Made by a program: the position numbers and the translations under genes. Shown in pieces: positions 6,112-12,714 of a stretch of 50,126 nucleotides of DNA. The notes under the pieces were generated by a model, which was given only the letters and a program-made list of their open reading frames with translations, ran no database searches and was not told where the DNA came from. Each line of letters opens with the position of its first letter. Within the stretch, counting starts at the first letter, position 1. The stretch is from a virus. The stretch lies in the IMG/VR virus record IMGVR_UViG_3300005921_000003, positions 1-50,126 of that record; one strand, 5' to 3'.

Positions 6112-6218
6112 CTACGCACCACGATTGGCTAGTATTCGCGTGGGGCTGGCTTTCCGCAATGTTCGGCGTTGCCTTCATGTGGCTCGGACAATCTCTCTGG
6201 GACAAGTGGCATAGCTGA
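6108..6218 (+). CDS. Membrane microprotein
   Basis: 36 residues with one hydrophobic segment rich in Trp, Phe and Met (WLVFAWGWLSAMFGVAFMWL). It is coupled by ATGA to the genes on either side, directly ahead of the nuclease gene. No specific role can be assigned. Confidence 0.55.
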   Translation: MTTHHDWLVFAWGWLSAMFGVAFMWLGQSLWDKWHS

Positions 6219-7072
6219 TGATTGACATCGCCGCTCGCATCCGCGCCGCTGCGCTGGAGGGTTCGCCGCTTCGCGCGCGAGCCGCAGAGCTTTGGAAGCG
6301 ATCCGCGCCACCGCTGTTCGATGAGCATGAGGAGCGCACCGGGCTTCGCGTTTCCGATGCTGGCCGTTGTGTGCGCCAAGTTTGGGATGAGATACACAAC
6401 GGCAAACAGCCGCGCGATCCCGATGTTCAAATCGACAGCCTTGACGATGGGACGCTTATCGGATGCTGGCGCGCTTGCCTTCTCGCCGCCTCACTTAAGG
6501 CGGATGGCTACCACGTCGAGTTAGAGCCCGAGGTGTCGCACGACGGGACGCCGGGGCATATTGACCTTTTTTACCAGCGAATAACCTCCCCGAGTTTAGT
6601 TGAAGATGGCGTCGTAGAGTTTAAGTATACGAAGCAATCCTGGTCGGTTAAGGCACCGGACGAACCCAATAAGAACGGCGACACAAAGCGTTTTCAAATC
6701 CTCCAGCTTATGAAGTATTGCGCGGCAAAGGGATGCGAAGATGGGGCGATCGTTACCATAGCGCCGAGCTGGGAAGGCAAAGGCCGCGTCGATTGGTACA
6801 AGCTCGGCGATTGGCAGCACGCCGTCATCGGCGAATGGCTACGCCTGAGCGCGGCCCTTGGCCCGGTCGAACCGGAAGGTGATGCAGCGGAGAAGTGGCG
6901 CTGCCGCGCCTCGTCCTGCTCGGTGAGCGCGTGCCCGCGAAATGAGAACTACGCTGAACCTCTCGAAGAAAAACTTGCCGCGAGTTTGGCGGCGAGGGAA
7001 ACCGCGCTGAACGAACTGTCGGCGATTACTTCCGCGCCATCTTTTGCGAAGGAACTGGAGAAACTGAAGTAA
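6218..7072 (+). CDS. Cas4/RecB-like PD-(D/E)XK nuclease with Fe-S cysteines
   Basis: 284 residues. The RecB-type core is visible: GHID (Asp116), VEFK (Glu134, Lys136) and QLMKY (Gln163, Tyr167). Cys51 in GRCVRQ pairs with a C-terminal triad C229, C234, C239 in the arrangement expected of the Cas4/AddB [4Fe-4S] cluster. Phage members act as DNA exonucleases that resect ends for recombination. The next gene, overlapping by TAATG, looks like a strand-annealing protein, which fits a two-component recombination module. No cas1/cas2 is present, so a CRISPR adaptation role is unlikely. Confidence 0.78.
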   Translation: MIDIAARIRAAALEGSPLRARAAELWKRSAPPLFDEHEERTGLRVSDAGRCVRQVWDEIHNGKQPRDPDVQIDSLDDGTLIGCWRACLLAASLKADGYHVELEPEVSHDGTPGHIDLFYQRITSPSLVEDGVVEFKYTKQSWSVKAPDEPNKNGDTKRFQILQLMKYCAAKGCEDGAIVTIAPSWEGKGRVDWYKLGDWQHAVIGEWLRLSAALGPVEPEGDAAEKWRCRASSCSVSACPRNENYAEPLEEKLAASLAARETALNELSAITSAPSFAKELEKLK

Positions 7073-7860
7073 TGAACGAGCCAATCGAAGCTGAACACCG
7101 CGCTCTCGCAGTTGTCGAGGAGCCCGTGGCAGCACCCGTCGCGTTGCTGGGCAGCGACGACCCGGCCGTTGCGCTTGACCGCGCCGTGGGCGTTGCGAAC
7201 GTCCTAAAGAAACTCATCGTCGCGCAAGGCTACGCCAAAAAACTCGGCAAGGGCGATCGCGAGTTTGTCGAAGTCGCCGGTTGGCAGGCTCTCGGCGGAT
7301 TCCTCGATACGTTCGCCAAGGTCGAGTGGTCGAAGCCGATTGAACGCGGATTCGAGAGCCGCGTGGTTCTCATTCGACGCGGCCAAGAAGTCGGCGCTGG
7401 CGAAGCGATCTGCACGCGCGATGAACGCAATTGGAAAGACCGTGATGACTTCGCGATTAAAAGTATGTCCCAGACTAGAGCTGCCGGCAAGGCGTTCCGC
7501 TTGACGTTTGGCTGGCTTATGACCATCGCGGGGTACGAGAGCACGCCGCAGGAGGAAATGGTTAGCGCAACGCCGCGTGACCCGAGAGGGCCCAGGCCGC
7601 CCGTCGAAAGCGAAGCGCAGGTAGAGCGCCGGCGCGCTGAGGGTATTGCGCGAATTCACGCCTATTGTCGCACCCACGGCATCGACACCGAGGGCGCAGA
7701 CTCGCCGTATCGCAAACTGCTTCTCACGGATCCAGCGTTCTGCCACCATTTTGAATCGCCGGATTCCGAGGTGACGAGCAAGGCGTTGACTTTGGATGAG
7801 CTTCAGCGCTTCAGCATGGCGCTCCAGGCACTCGTCCGCGAAAGACAGGCCGCGCAATGA
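7072..7860 (+). CDS. Putative single-strand annealing recombination protein
   Basis: 262 residues. The core (about 75-165) reads EVAGWQALGGFLDTF, ESRVVLIRRGQEVGAGEAIC and FAIKSMSQTRAAGKAFRL, ending WLMTIAGYESTPQEEM. The SMSQTRAxxKA segment resembles that of ERF/RecT-like annealing proteins, but I assign it mainly from the preceding exonuclease gene, to which it is translationally coupled. The C-terminal 90 residues are a separate helical region (YCRTHGIDTEGADSPYRKLL). It would coat resected DNA and promote annealing during replication or recombination. An unrelated DNA-binding role is possible. Confidence 0.5.
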   Translation: MNEPIEAEHRALAVVEEPVAAPVALLGSDDPAVALDRAVGVANVLKKLIVAQGYAKKLGKGDREFVEVAGWQALGGFLDTFAKVEWSKPIERGFESRVVLIRRGQEVGAGEAICTRDERNWKDRDDFAIKSMSQTRAAGKAFRLTFGWLMTIAGYESTPQEEMVSATPRDPRGPRPPVESEAQVERRRAEGIARIHAYCRTHGIDTEGADSPYRKLLLTDPAFCHHFESPDSEVTSKALTLDELQRFSMALQALVRERQAAQ

Positions 7861-7952
7861 ACTCGCCCGAGGTGATTTTCTTCCTACTAGGAGCGGCTGC
7901 AGGCTTCGTTTTGGGCGCCACATTGTACGGGGGGATGAAATGGAGCGCATAA
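7857..7952 (+). CDS. Membrane microprotein
   Basis: 31 residues with one hydrophobic helix (VIFFLLGAAAGFVLGATLY), beginning in an ATGA overlap with the annealing-protein gene. Function unknown. Confidence 0.5.
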   Translation: MNSPEVIFFLLGAAAGFVLGATLYGGMKWSA

Positions 7953-8059
7953 AAGTCCGCATTCCGTTTCCGTTGTTACGCGGTAGTGGCAGCGCGCTAA
8001 TCGCTATCGGCAATTACTGGTTTAGTCTCATTTGGATCGGGCGAAATGCACACTTATAG
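7940..8059 (+). CDS. Hypothetical small hydrophobic protein
   Basis: 39 residues, overlapping its neighbours at both ends. It has a basic N-terminus (MERIKVRIPFPLLRG) followed by a short hydrophobic stretch (ALIAIGNYWFSLIWIG). Possibly membrane-associated; no family recognised. Confidence 0.45.
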   Translation: MERIKVRIPFPLLRGSGSALIAIGNYWFSLIWIGRNAHL

Positions 8060-8303
8060 CACAAAAATGGTTGGCGAGGCTTACGCCTATCGTGGCCCGT
8101 GGGACATTTCAGTTTGGAAGCCCGAAGGAATCACGTTGCATCGCAGAATGAAAGCTAAGGAGCGGTGCGAAGCTAAAACCAGACAGGGAAAGAAATGCAA
8201 GCACCGAGCGCTGTATCTTGACTTCCACACGAGCAAAATCGTTTGCTTCTGCTGGCAGCATAAACACAACCTCGAACCCGGCGTGATGTGGGTGGGCGCA
8301 TGA
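8046..8303 (+). CDS. Small zinc-finger-like phage protein
   Basis: 85 residues. The second half carries [17 protein letters not shown] then [10 protein letters not shown], a Cys/His arrangement found in many small phage proteins in replication regions (pattern RCxAxTxxGxxCkxxA...CxxH). Probably zinc and nucleic-acid binding. Its stop overlaps the ATG of the HNH gene. Confidence 0.6.
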   Translation: MHTYSTKMVGEAYAYRGPWDISVWKPEGITLHRRMKAKERCEAKTRQGKKCKHRALYLDFHTSKIVCFCWQHKHNLEPGVMWVGA

Positions 8304-8773
8304 TCGCCGAACTACAAGCCGAGCCGCGTCGTCGTAAGCATCCGCCGATAGAAGTTAGATTCTGGCGATTTGTCGAGCCAATTCCGGAGGGAGACGGCTG
8401 CTGGGAATGGACCGGCGGACTCTCAAAAGGTTACGGACACATTACTCGCGGTAATCGTAAAATGGCTAAGGCGCATCGCATAAGTTGGGAGCTTCACTTT
8501 GGAGAAATCCCGGACGGGCTATGCGTTTGTCATCGCTGCGACAATCGCTCGTGCGTGAATCCGTCGCACCTCTTCCTGGGAACCTACGATGACAACAACC
8601 AGGATATGATCGCCAAGGGTAGATTTAGGCATATGCTTCGCAGCGATACCTGTGTTCACGGGCACCATTCTTACTGTATCCTTCGCGCCGGAGCGAGCGC
8701 GGGTCGTCAGGTTTGCGCCGAGTGCGGCCGTTTACGGTGCGCTGCGCTTAGAGCGCGGAAGGCCGCGTTATGA
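8300..8773 (+). CDS. HNH homing-type endonuclease
   Basis: 157 residues from ATG 8300. A DNA-recognition segment ([18 protein letters not shown]...[11 protein letters not shown]) leads into the HNH core [19 protein letters not shown]. This is the layout of the phage AP2/HNH-type nucleases with WxWxG and CVNPxHL motifs. The C-terminus adds CVHGH and CAECG zinc-binding pairs. Such genes are usually mobile and cut DNA near their own insertion point. It is one of three HNH genes here, with 11069 and 48641. Confidence 0.85.
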   Translation: MIAELQAEPRRRKHPPIEVRFWRFVEPIPEGDGCWEWTGGLSKGYGHITRGNRKMAKAHRISWELHFGEIPDGLCVCHRCDNRSCVNPSHLFLGTYDDNNQDMIAKGRFRHMLRSDTCVHGHHSYCILRAGASAGRQVCAECGRLRCAALRARKAAL

Positions 8774-8973
8774 TTTGGGAAGAGCAACAAGCTCGTAAGC
8801 GCAACGAGCGCGAGCCACGCGATTGGGCGACCTACCGCGACGCTTTGATCGAAAGCGGGATGGTTGAGGAGGCGCACTACCGACGGCATATCGAGGACGG
8901 CCAAAACTTTTGCTCCCAACCGTTCATCGAGGCCGCCGCGCTCGCGCGAAAAGATCGAGCCCACCCTCGTTGA
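8770..8973 (+). CDS. Hypothetical protein, probably frameshifted
   Basis: 67 residues as read, starting in an ATGA overlap with the HNH gene. After EAAALAR the frame ends quickly (KDRAHPR). The +1 frame from the same point gives a protein-like continuation ([19 protein letters not shown]...) to a TAA at 9035-9037. Loss of one A from the A4 run at 8949-8952 would join them into about 88 residues. Either a sequencing indel, a natural mutation or programmed +1 shifting could explain this. Confidence 0.5.
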   Translation: MIWEEQQARKRNEREPRDWATYRDALIESGMVEEAHYRRHIEDGQNFCSQPFIEAAALARKDRAHPR

Positions 8974-9040
8974 CGCTCTATTCCTTGAAAAGCATGGCCG
9001 CACCCTCGATGCCGAACCCTACGCGGAGGACGCCTAAGGC

Positions 9041-9069
9041 TTGCGTGCGGGGCAGCGGTAGGGTAGAAT
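9041..9069 (+). promoter_or_regulatory. Promoter of the primase-helicase leader
   Basis: TTGCGT (9041-9046), 17-bp spacer, TAGAAT (9064-9069). Expected start is near 9076. It begins a leader of about 160 nt before the GTG at 9238, in contrast to the leaderless promoters elsewhere. Confidence 0.6.
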
Positions 9070-9075
9070 CTAAGA

Positions 9076-9237
9076 GCGAGCGCCGCCGACGGGTAGCGCA
9101 AAGCGAGTTACTTTGGCGCCGAAGGGCGCTTTGCCGAAGGGCGTCCGACAGCGCAAGTAACCGGCGCTAGCACCTTTTCGACCGAGCCTCTCCGACGCAG
9201 TTTGGAGAGGTTTCGTCTTGTCTAAAAAACCGGCTTC
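9076..9237 (+). ncRNA. Structured 5' leader, candidate riboswitch or attenuator
   Basis: A closing helix AGCG (9102-9105) plus GTTACTT (9107-9113) pairs with AAGTAAC (9155-9161) plus CGCT (9165-9168). Inside are two hairpins capped by GAAG: GCGCC/GGCGC (9116-9129) and GCC/GGC (9133-9142), so the RNA looks like a junction. Downstream, CCTCTCC (9187-9193) pairs with GGAGAGG (9204-9210), extendable by A-U and G-U pairs. The 3' arm is the only good Shine-Dalgarno sequence, and a U-rich run follows it. The SD would serve TTG 9218, opening a 7-codon leader (MSKKPAS) whose stop overlaps the primase GTG. It matches no riboswitch class I know. Confidence 0.5.
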
Positions 9238-11091
9238 GTGACCCCGCTGCAAGCCGCTCTCGGCTATGCGAAACGCGGAATGTACGTTTTCCCCTGCTGG
9301 CCTGGCAAGAAAACCCCGATCACCGAAAAAGGGCTGCTCGAGGCTACACTCGACTCGAAGCAAATCACAACCTGGTGGAAGCGAACGCCGTATGCGAACG
9401 TAGCCATTTCATGCGGCCCGAGCGGGATCGTCGTTCTCGACGTTGACCCCCGCAACGGCGGCGACGCGAGCTTCGAGGGCCTACGCTCTGAGCTCGGATC
9501 TGCGGCCTTCGATACTAAGACCCAGACCACGCCGAGCGGCGGAACGCATTACCTTTACCGCGCTCCGTCTGAGCCGGTCGCCAACAGCTCGAGCCTTATC
9601 GCCCCAGGCATTGACGTCCGCGGGATGGGCGGATACATCCTCGTACCGCCGAGCCGGAACGGAACCGCTGGATACGTTTGGGAGGTATCGAGCCGGGATA
9701 TAACACTCGCGGACTTCCCAAAGGCGCTCCAGGACCGCCTACGGCCCAAGAAAACTAGCTTTGAAACGGCCGACGCGGTGATCGAGGGCGGCCGAAACCA
9801 TTTCCTAGCCTCGATGGCCGGCGCCCTCCGCCGTAAGGGACTCTCTGCGAGCGAGATTCACGCTGCGATCGGGATGGCGAACAAGGACCGCTGCAAGCCT
9901 CCGCTCGAGGAAAAAGAAGTCGCGGCGATTGCCAAGAGCATCGGAAGGTACGAGCCGAGCGATCCACTACGCCCGCTCACGGTTAGCACCCTCGGGCTCC
10001 TCACCTTCGACCAGCTTTGCGAACGGACAAAAGAGCAAGTGGAATGGATGATCGAGGGGCTTCTACGCCAATCGGGGCTCATGCTGCTTGCCGGCCGCCC
10101 CAAGGTCGGGAAGTCAGCCCTGGCACGCAACCTGGCCCTGTCTGTCGCCACGGGGCAGCCATTCTTAGGCCGACGCTGCATAGCCGGGAAGGTCATCTGG
10201 CTCGGGCTCGAGGAACCCGCGACCGAGCTCCGAGATAAGCTCGAGATCATGGGCGCTCAGGGCCTGCCTATCCTCTACCGGGTGGACCCGTTTGCCGGCG
10301 ATGAGCTCGAGTGGCTTCGCCTCGCCGTGGACACCGAGCGACCCGCGATGGTGATTATCGACACCATCGGCCGGTTCTCCAAGATCGAAAACATCAACGA
10401 CTACTCCCAGGTGACTCGAGCCACGCAGCCCATCCTGGACCTGCGAGATCGCTTCGGGACGACCTTCGTTCTCCTCCACCACAATAACAACTCCAACAGC
10501 CCGCTTGGCAGCACGCAATGGCAAGGCGTCCCCGACGTCATCGTTTCGCTCACCAAGAACGAGGACGACACTCGGTTCGTTAAGAGCATCGGCCAAAGGA
10601 GCGGCCTCGAACTCGAGCCAACCGCCCTCACGCTTGACCACGATACCGGCCGCATCGTTGGCGAGGAGTCTCGAGCGATCGTTGACCAGCGCACCGCGGA
10701 GCAGCGAATCCTGAGCGCCGTCGAAAACGGCGTCCAATACACCCGCGAACAACTCGCCCGGCTCGGGGCGCGCAAGCTCCGCTACGGCCGCGCTGCGGTT
10801 GATTCGCTGGCGAGCGCGGGATTTTTTAAGACCATCGGTAGTGGGTCAAGAGGGGATCCGAGATTCTACCTGCCCGCGACGCCCGAAGAATCCAATTCCT
10901 CGGTTTCTTCGGGATGGGGTCTTAAGGACGAGGAACCCGAACGTCCCGACCATCGGGCTCAAGAAAAGCCCGAGGAAAGCCCTATGAAACCCGAGCGACC
11001 CGAGGAACCCGTAGAGTCCGAAGAACCCGACCTATTGTTAGCTTACGCTGAAGAAAGGCTAGGAAGCTATGATGAGATACCTGGGGCCTGA
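9238..11091 (+). CDS. Primase-polymerase / replicative helicase fusion
   Basis: 617 residues. The N-terminal prim-pol domain (about 1-165) has the metal pair in VVLDVD (Asp68, Asp70), then TPSGGTHYLY and GIDVRGMGGYILVPP. A PriCT-like helical domain follows (about 180-235). A RecA-fold (RepA/AAA_25) helicase comes next, with Walker A GRPKVGKSA (about 285-293), Walker B MVIIDT (about 371-376) and FVLLHHNN (about 410). A winged-helix-like segment (about 480-540) and an acidic Glu/Pro-rich tail end the protein. It should prime and unwind phage DNA. No DNA polymerase A/B/C gene is present, so host polymerase is presumably recruited. Starts at GTG in a GTGA overlap with a leader peptide. Confidence 0.88.
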   Translation: MTPLQAALGYAKRGMYVFPCWPGKKTPITEKGLLEATLDSKQITTWWKRTPYANVAISCGPSGIVVLDVDPRNGGDASFEGLRSELGSAAFDTKTQTTPSGGTHYLYRAPSEPVANSSSLIAPGIDVRGMGGYILVPPSRNGTAGYVWEVSSRDITLADFPKALQDRLRPKKTSFETADAVIEGGRNHFLASMAGALRRKGLSASEIHAAIGMANKDRCKPPLEEKEVAAIAKSIGRYEPSDPLRPLTVSTLGLLTFDQLCERTKEQVEWMIEGLLRQSGLMLLAGRPKVGKSALARNLALSVATGQPFLGRRCIAGKVIWLGLEEPATELRDKLEIMGAQGLPILYRVDPFAGDELEWLRLAVDTERPAMVIIDTIGRFSKIENINDYSQVTRATQPILDLRDRFGTTFVLLHHNNNSNSPLGSTQWQGVPDVIVSLTKNEDDTRFVKSIGQRSGLELEPTALTLDHDTGRIVGEESRAIVDQRTAEQRILSAVENGVQYTREQLARLGARKLRYGRAAVDSLASAGFFKTIGSGSRGDPRFYLPATPEESNSSVSSGWGLKDEEPERPDHRAQEKPEESPMKPERPEEPVESEEPDLLLAYAEERLGSYDEIPGA

Positions 11092-11554
11092 GCCCTGTCG
11101 CCATGCTCAATTCGAGCCGCGGCTGAGAACGCTATCGAATAACACGGTTCACGTTTGGAACCAATGCTTGTCGTGCGGTGCCCCGGTTGGGAGTGCGCGA
11201 CCCAAGGCAAAGTACGATCTACCTAAACTCGAGCCGTTCAATGAGGAAGCCGTAGGCCGCCTGAAGGCCGAGGAGCGCGGATCCCCGCCTCCGTGGAACG
11301 ACGACTTCTGGCGGTGGTATACGCTCTATCTCGAGAGCCCAACCTGGGCAGAGAAGCGCGGCGCGGTGCTAGCGCGGGACCGGGAGCGATGCCAAGCGTG
11401 CCTCGTAGAGCGGGCGACCCAGGCCCACCATTTGACCTATCGGCACATTGGCCGAGAGCCGCTCTTCGAACTTACGGCGGTCTGTGAGCCGTGTCACACC
11501 CTGATAACGGCGATGGATCGCGGTCAGAACCGGGACGATACCCTCCCGTGGTGA
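11069..11554 (+). CDS. HNH endonuclease
   Basis: 161 residues. The C-terminal half has WAEKRGAVLARDRERCQAC, then AQAHHLTYRHIG-like TQAHHLTYRHIGREPLFEL and CEPCH. This is the ββα-metal HNH fold with two CxxC zinc knuckles. The N-terminus contains an additional CLSCG. Overlaps the helicase gene by 23 bp and the next GTG by 4 bp. Unlike 8300, it lacks the WxWxG/CVNPxHL layout and resembles the McrA-like subgroup. It could be a homing nuclease or help DNA processing. Confidence 0.82.
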   Translation: MMRYLGPEPCRHAQFEPRLRTLSNNTVHVWNQCLSCGAPVGSARPKAKYDLPKLEPFNEEAVGRLKAEERGSPPPWNDDFWRWYTLYLESPTWAEKRGAVLARDRERCQACLVERATQAHHLTYRHIGREPLFELTAVCEPCHTLITAMDRGQNRDDTLPW

Positions 11555-11715
11555 GCGGCCCCTACGTCATCGAACACCACCCTGAATCGCAATGGCCCTG
11601 GCACGTGTGCCACCGGGCCGGGAGGTGGCCGATTGGGCGGTTTTTGGAGGAGGCCGGGGCGCGGGTGTGGCTGGGCTACCTCGAACGGGGGGACGCAGAT
11701 GCCCTACGAGGGTAA
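11551..11715 (+). CDS. Hypothetical small protein
   Basis: 54 residues from GTG 11551 (GTGA overlap). Aromatic and His-rich (YVIEHHPESQWPWHVCHRAG, WLGYLERGDADAL). It looks like the small phage proteins that accompany HNH and methyltransferase genes. The function is unknown. Confidence 0.5.
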   Translation: MSGPYVIEHHPESQWPWHVCHRAGRWPIGRFLEEAGARVWLGYLERGDADALRG

Positions 11716-12112
11716 CGGATCCGACGGAAAGCACTACTGGCTGACGCCGCCAGACTTGATGGCAGAGCTGCAGCTGGAGTTCGACTTCGACTATGACCCC
11801 TGCCCGTATCCATTGCCGTGGAACTTCGACGGGCTGCGCGAGGAGTGGGGGCAATCGAACTATGTCAACCCGCCATTTAAGGGTCCGACGGCTTGGGTCC
11901 GCAAGGCCATCGAGGAGCACAAGAAGGGGAAGCGAGTGGTGTTTGTGTTCCCGGTGGACAAGTGGGTTCTAATGCTCCTTGCCGCGGGCGCGAAAGTCCG
12001 CAACCTTGGCGACGTAAAATGGTGCGCCACCGAGGACGGGCTCCCTGGTAAAGGCACAGGGCGCCATATCGCGATGTTCATCCTCGACAGGATTGACAGC
12101 GCGGCTCAGTAG
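11699..12112 (+). CDS. Dam-like N6-adenine methyltransferase
   Basis: 137 residues from ATG 11699, overlapping the previous gene by 17 bp. Family marks in order are HYWLTPPDLM, DYDPCPYP, a DGLREEWG segment, YVNPPFKGPTAWVRKA (the catalytic D/N-PP-Y/F motif as NPPF) and a strand VVFVFPVDKW. This is the short phage Dam-type layout (DNA_N-6-adenine methyltransferase). It would methylate adenines in phage DNA, probably against host restriction or for packaging control. Tyr of NPPY is replaced by Phe, as in many members. Confidence 0.8.
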   Translation: MPYEGNGSDGKHYWLTPPDLMAELQLEFDFDYDPCPYPLPWNFDGLREEWGQSNYVNPPFKGPTAWVRKAIEEHKKGKRVVFVFPVDKWVLMLLAAGAKVRNLGDVKWCATEDGLPGKGTGRHIAMFILDRIDSAAQ

Positions 12113-12121
12113 CCCTACACT
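12093..12121 (+). promoter_or_regulatory. Consensus promoter, leaderless geometry
   Basis: Perfect TTGACA (12093-12098), 17-bp spacer, TACACT (12116-12121), then 6 nt to GTG 12128. It lies partly inside the methyltransferase 3' end. The sequence TTGACAGCGCG is shared with the promoter at 48635-48663 on the other strand. Confidence 0.8.
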
Positions 12122-12127
12122 CATACC

Positions 12128-12277
12128 GTGAACTGCGAACAATGCGGCGAGCCCATCCCGCCCGAGCGCATCCTGGCCGCGCAGACCCGCAACCGCGAGC
12201 CAAAGTATTGCTCCATCGTTTGCCGCTCCCGAGCCGCCGCTCGCAGGCAGCGCCAGAAGCGCAAGGCGGCAGAGTGA
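12128..12277 (+). CDS. Zinc-ribbon microprotein
   Basis: 49 residues from GTG 12128. CEQCGEPI and YCSIVCRSR form a four-cysteine ribbon followed by a basic tail (RRQRQKRK). The spacing and the REPKYCS motif match the protein at 1237-1497, so the two are probably paralogues. First gene behind a leaderless-type promoter; its TGA overlaps the GTG of the nuclease gene. Confidence 0.7.
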   Translation: MNCEQCGEPIPPERILAAQTRNREPKYCSIVCRSRAAARRQRQKRKAAE

Positions 12278-12705
12278 AGCCAGACTACCAGCCAAGCGTT
12301 CAGCGCGCGATAGAAGAAGCGGAGCCGCGTTACGTCGAGATTCGCCAGCCAACGGTGCCTCTAATTTCGTTGCGCCAGGCCAAGGGCCGCAAACGCGATC
12401 CGGGCATGAACAAGCTGGAGGTGGACTACTCGGCGCTACTCGATCAGGAGCTCGCCGCTGGCCGCATCCTGTGGCGTAGCGCGCATGAGCCGCTCTCGAT
12501 TCGCCTGGCGGATAACACGTTCTACAAGCCGGACTTCCTGGTGATGAACGCTGATTGCGAGTTGCAGATCCGCGAGGTTAAGGGCGGGTACTTTCCGCCC
12601 AAGAACAAGGCGAAAACCAAAATCGCCGCCGAGTTGCTGCCCATCCCCATTATCATCTGCCGCCGCGAAAAGAAAACCGAACCCTGGACCTATGAAGAAA
12701 TCTGA
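12274..12705 (+). CDS. DUF1064-type PD-(D/E)XK nuclease
   Basis: 143 residues from GTG 12274. The DUF1064 pattern is clear: MNKLEVDYSALLDQELAAG, WRSAHEPLSIRLADNTFYKP, PDFLVMNADCELQIREVKG and KTKIAAELLPIPIIICRR. The PDF...E.K residues fit a PD-(D/E)XK active site related to Holliday-junction resolvases. It may resolve replication intermediates before packaging. I rejected the longer upstream start because it reads through the zinc-ribbon gene in another frame. Confidence 0.78.
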   Translation: MKPDYQPSVQRAIEEAEPRYVEIRQPTVPLISLRQAKGRKRDPGMNKLEVDYSALLDQELAAGRILWRSAHEPLSIRLADNTFYKPDFLVMNADCELQIREVKGGYFPPKNKAKTKIAAELLPIPIIICRREKKTEPWTYEEI

Positions 12706-12714
12706 AAGGACTCC

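Noticed and set aside
6218-7072. CRISPR adaptation locus because of the Cas4-like nuclease
   Set aside because: No cas1, cas2, effector genes or repeat-spacer array anywhere in the window; phage Cas4-like nucleases act in recombination.
7204-8013. 269-residue - strand frame antisense to the annealing-protein gene
   Set aside because: No start signals, and the opposite strand has clear family-like motifs and overlaps with its neighbours.
10165-10752. 195-residue - strand frame inside the helicase gene
   Set aside because: Perfect shadow of the Walker-motif-bearing gene on the + strand; no ribosome-binding site.
11596-11610. Second CACGTG-centred palindrome as another parS
   Set aside because: Flanks (TGG...TGCC) do not match the parS consensus; it lies inside a gene.
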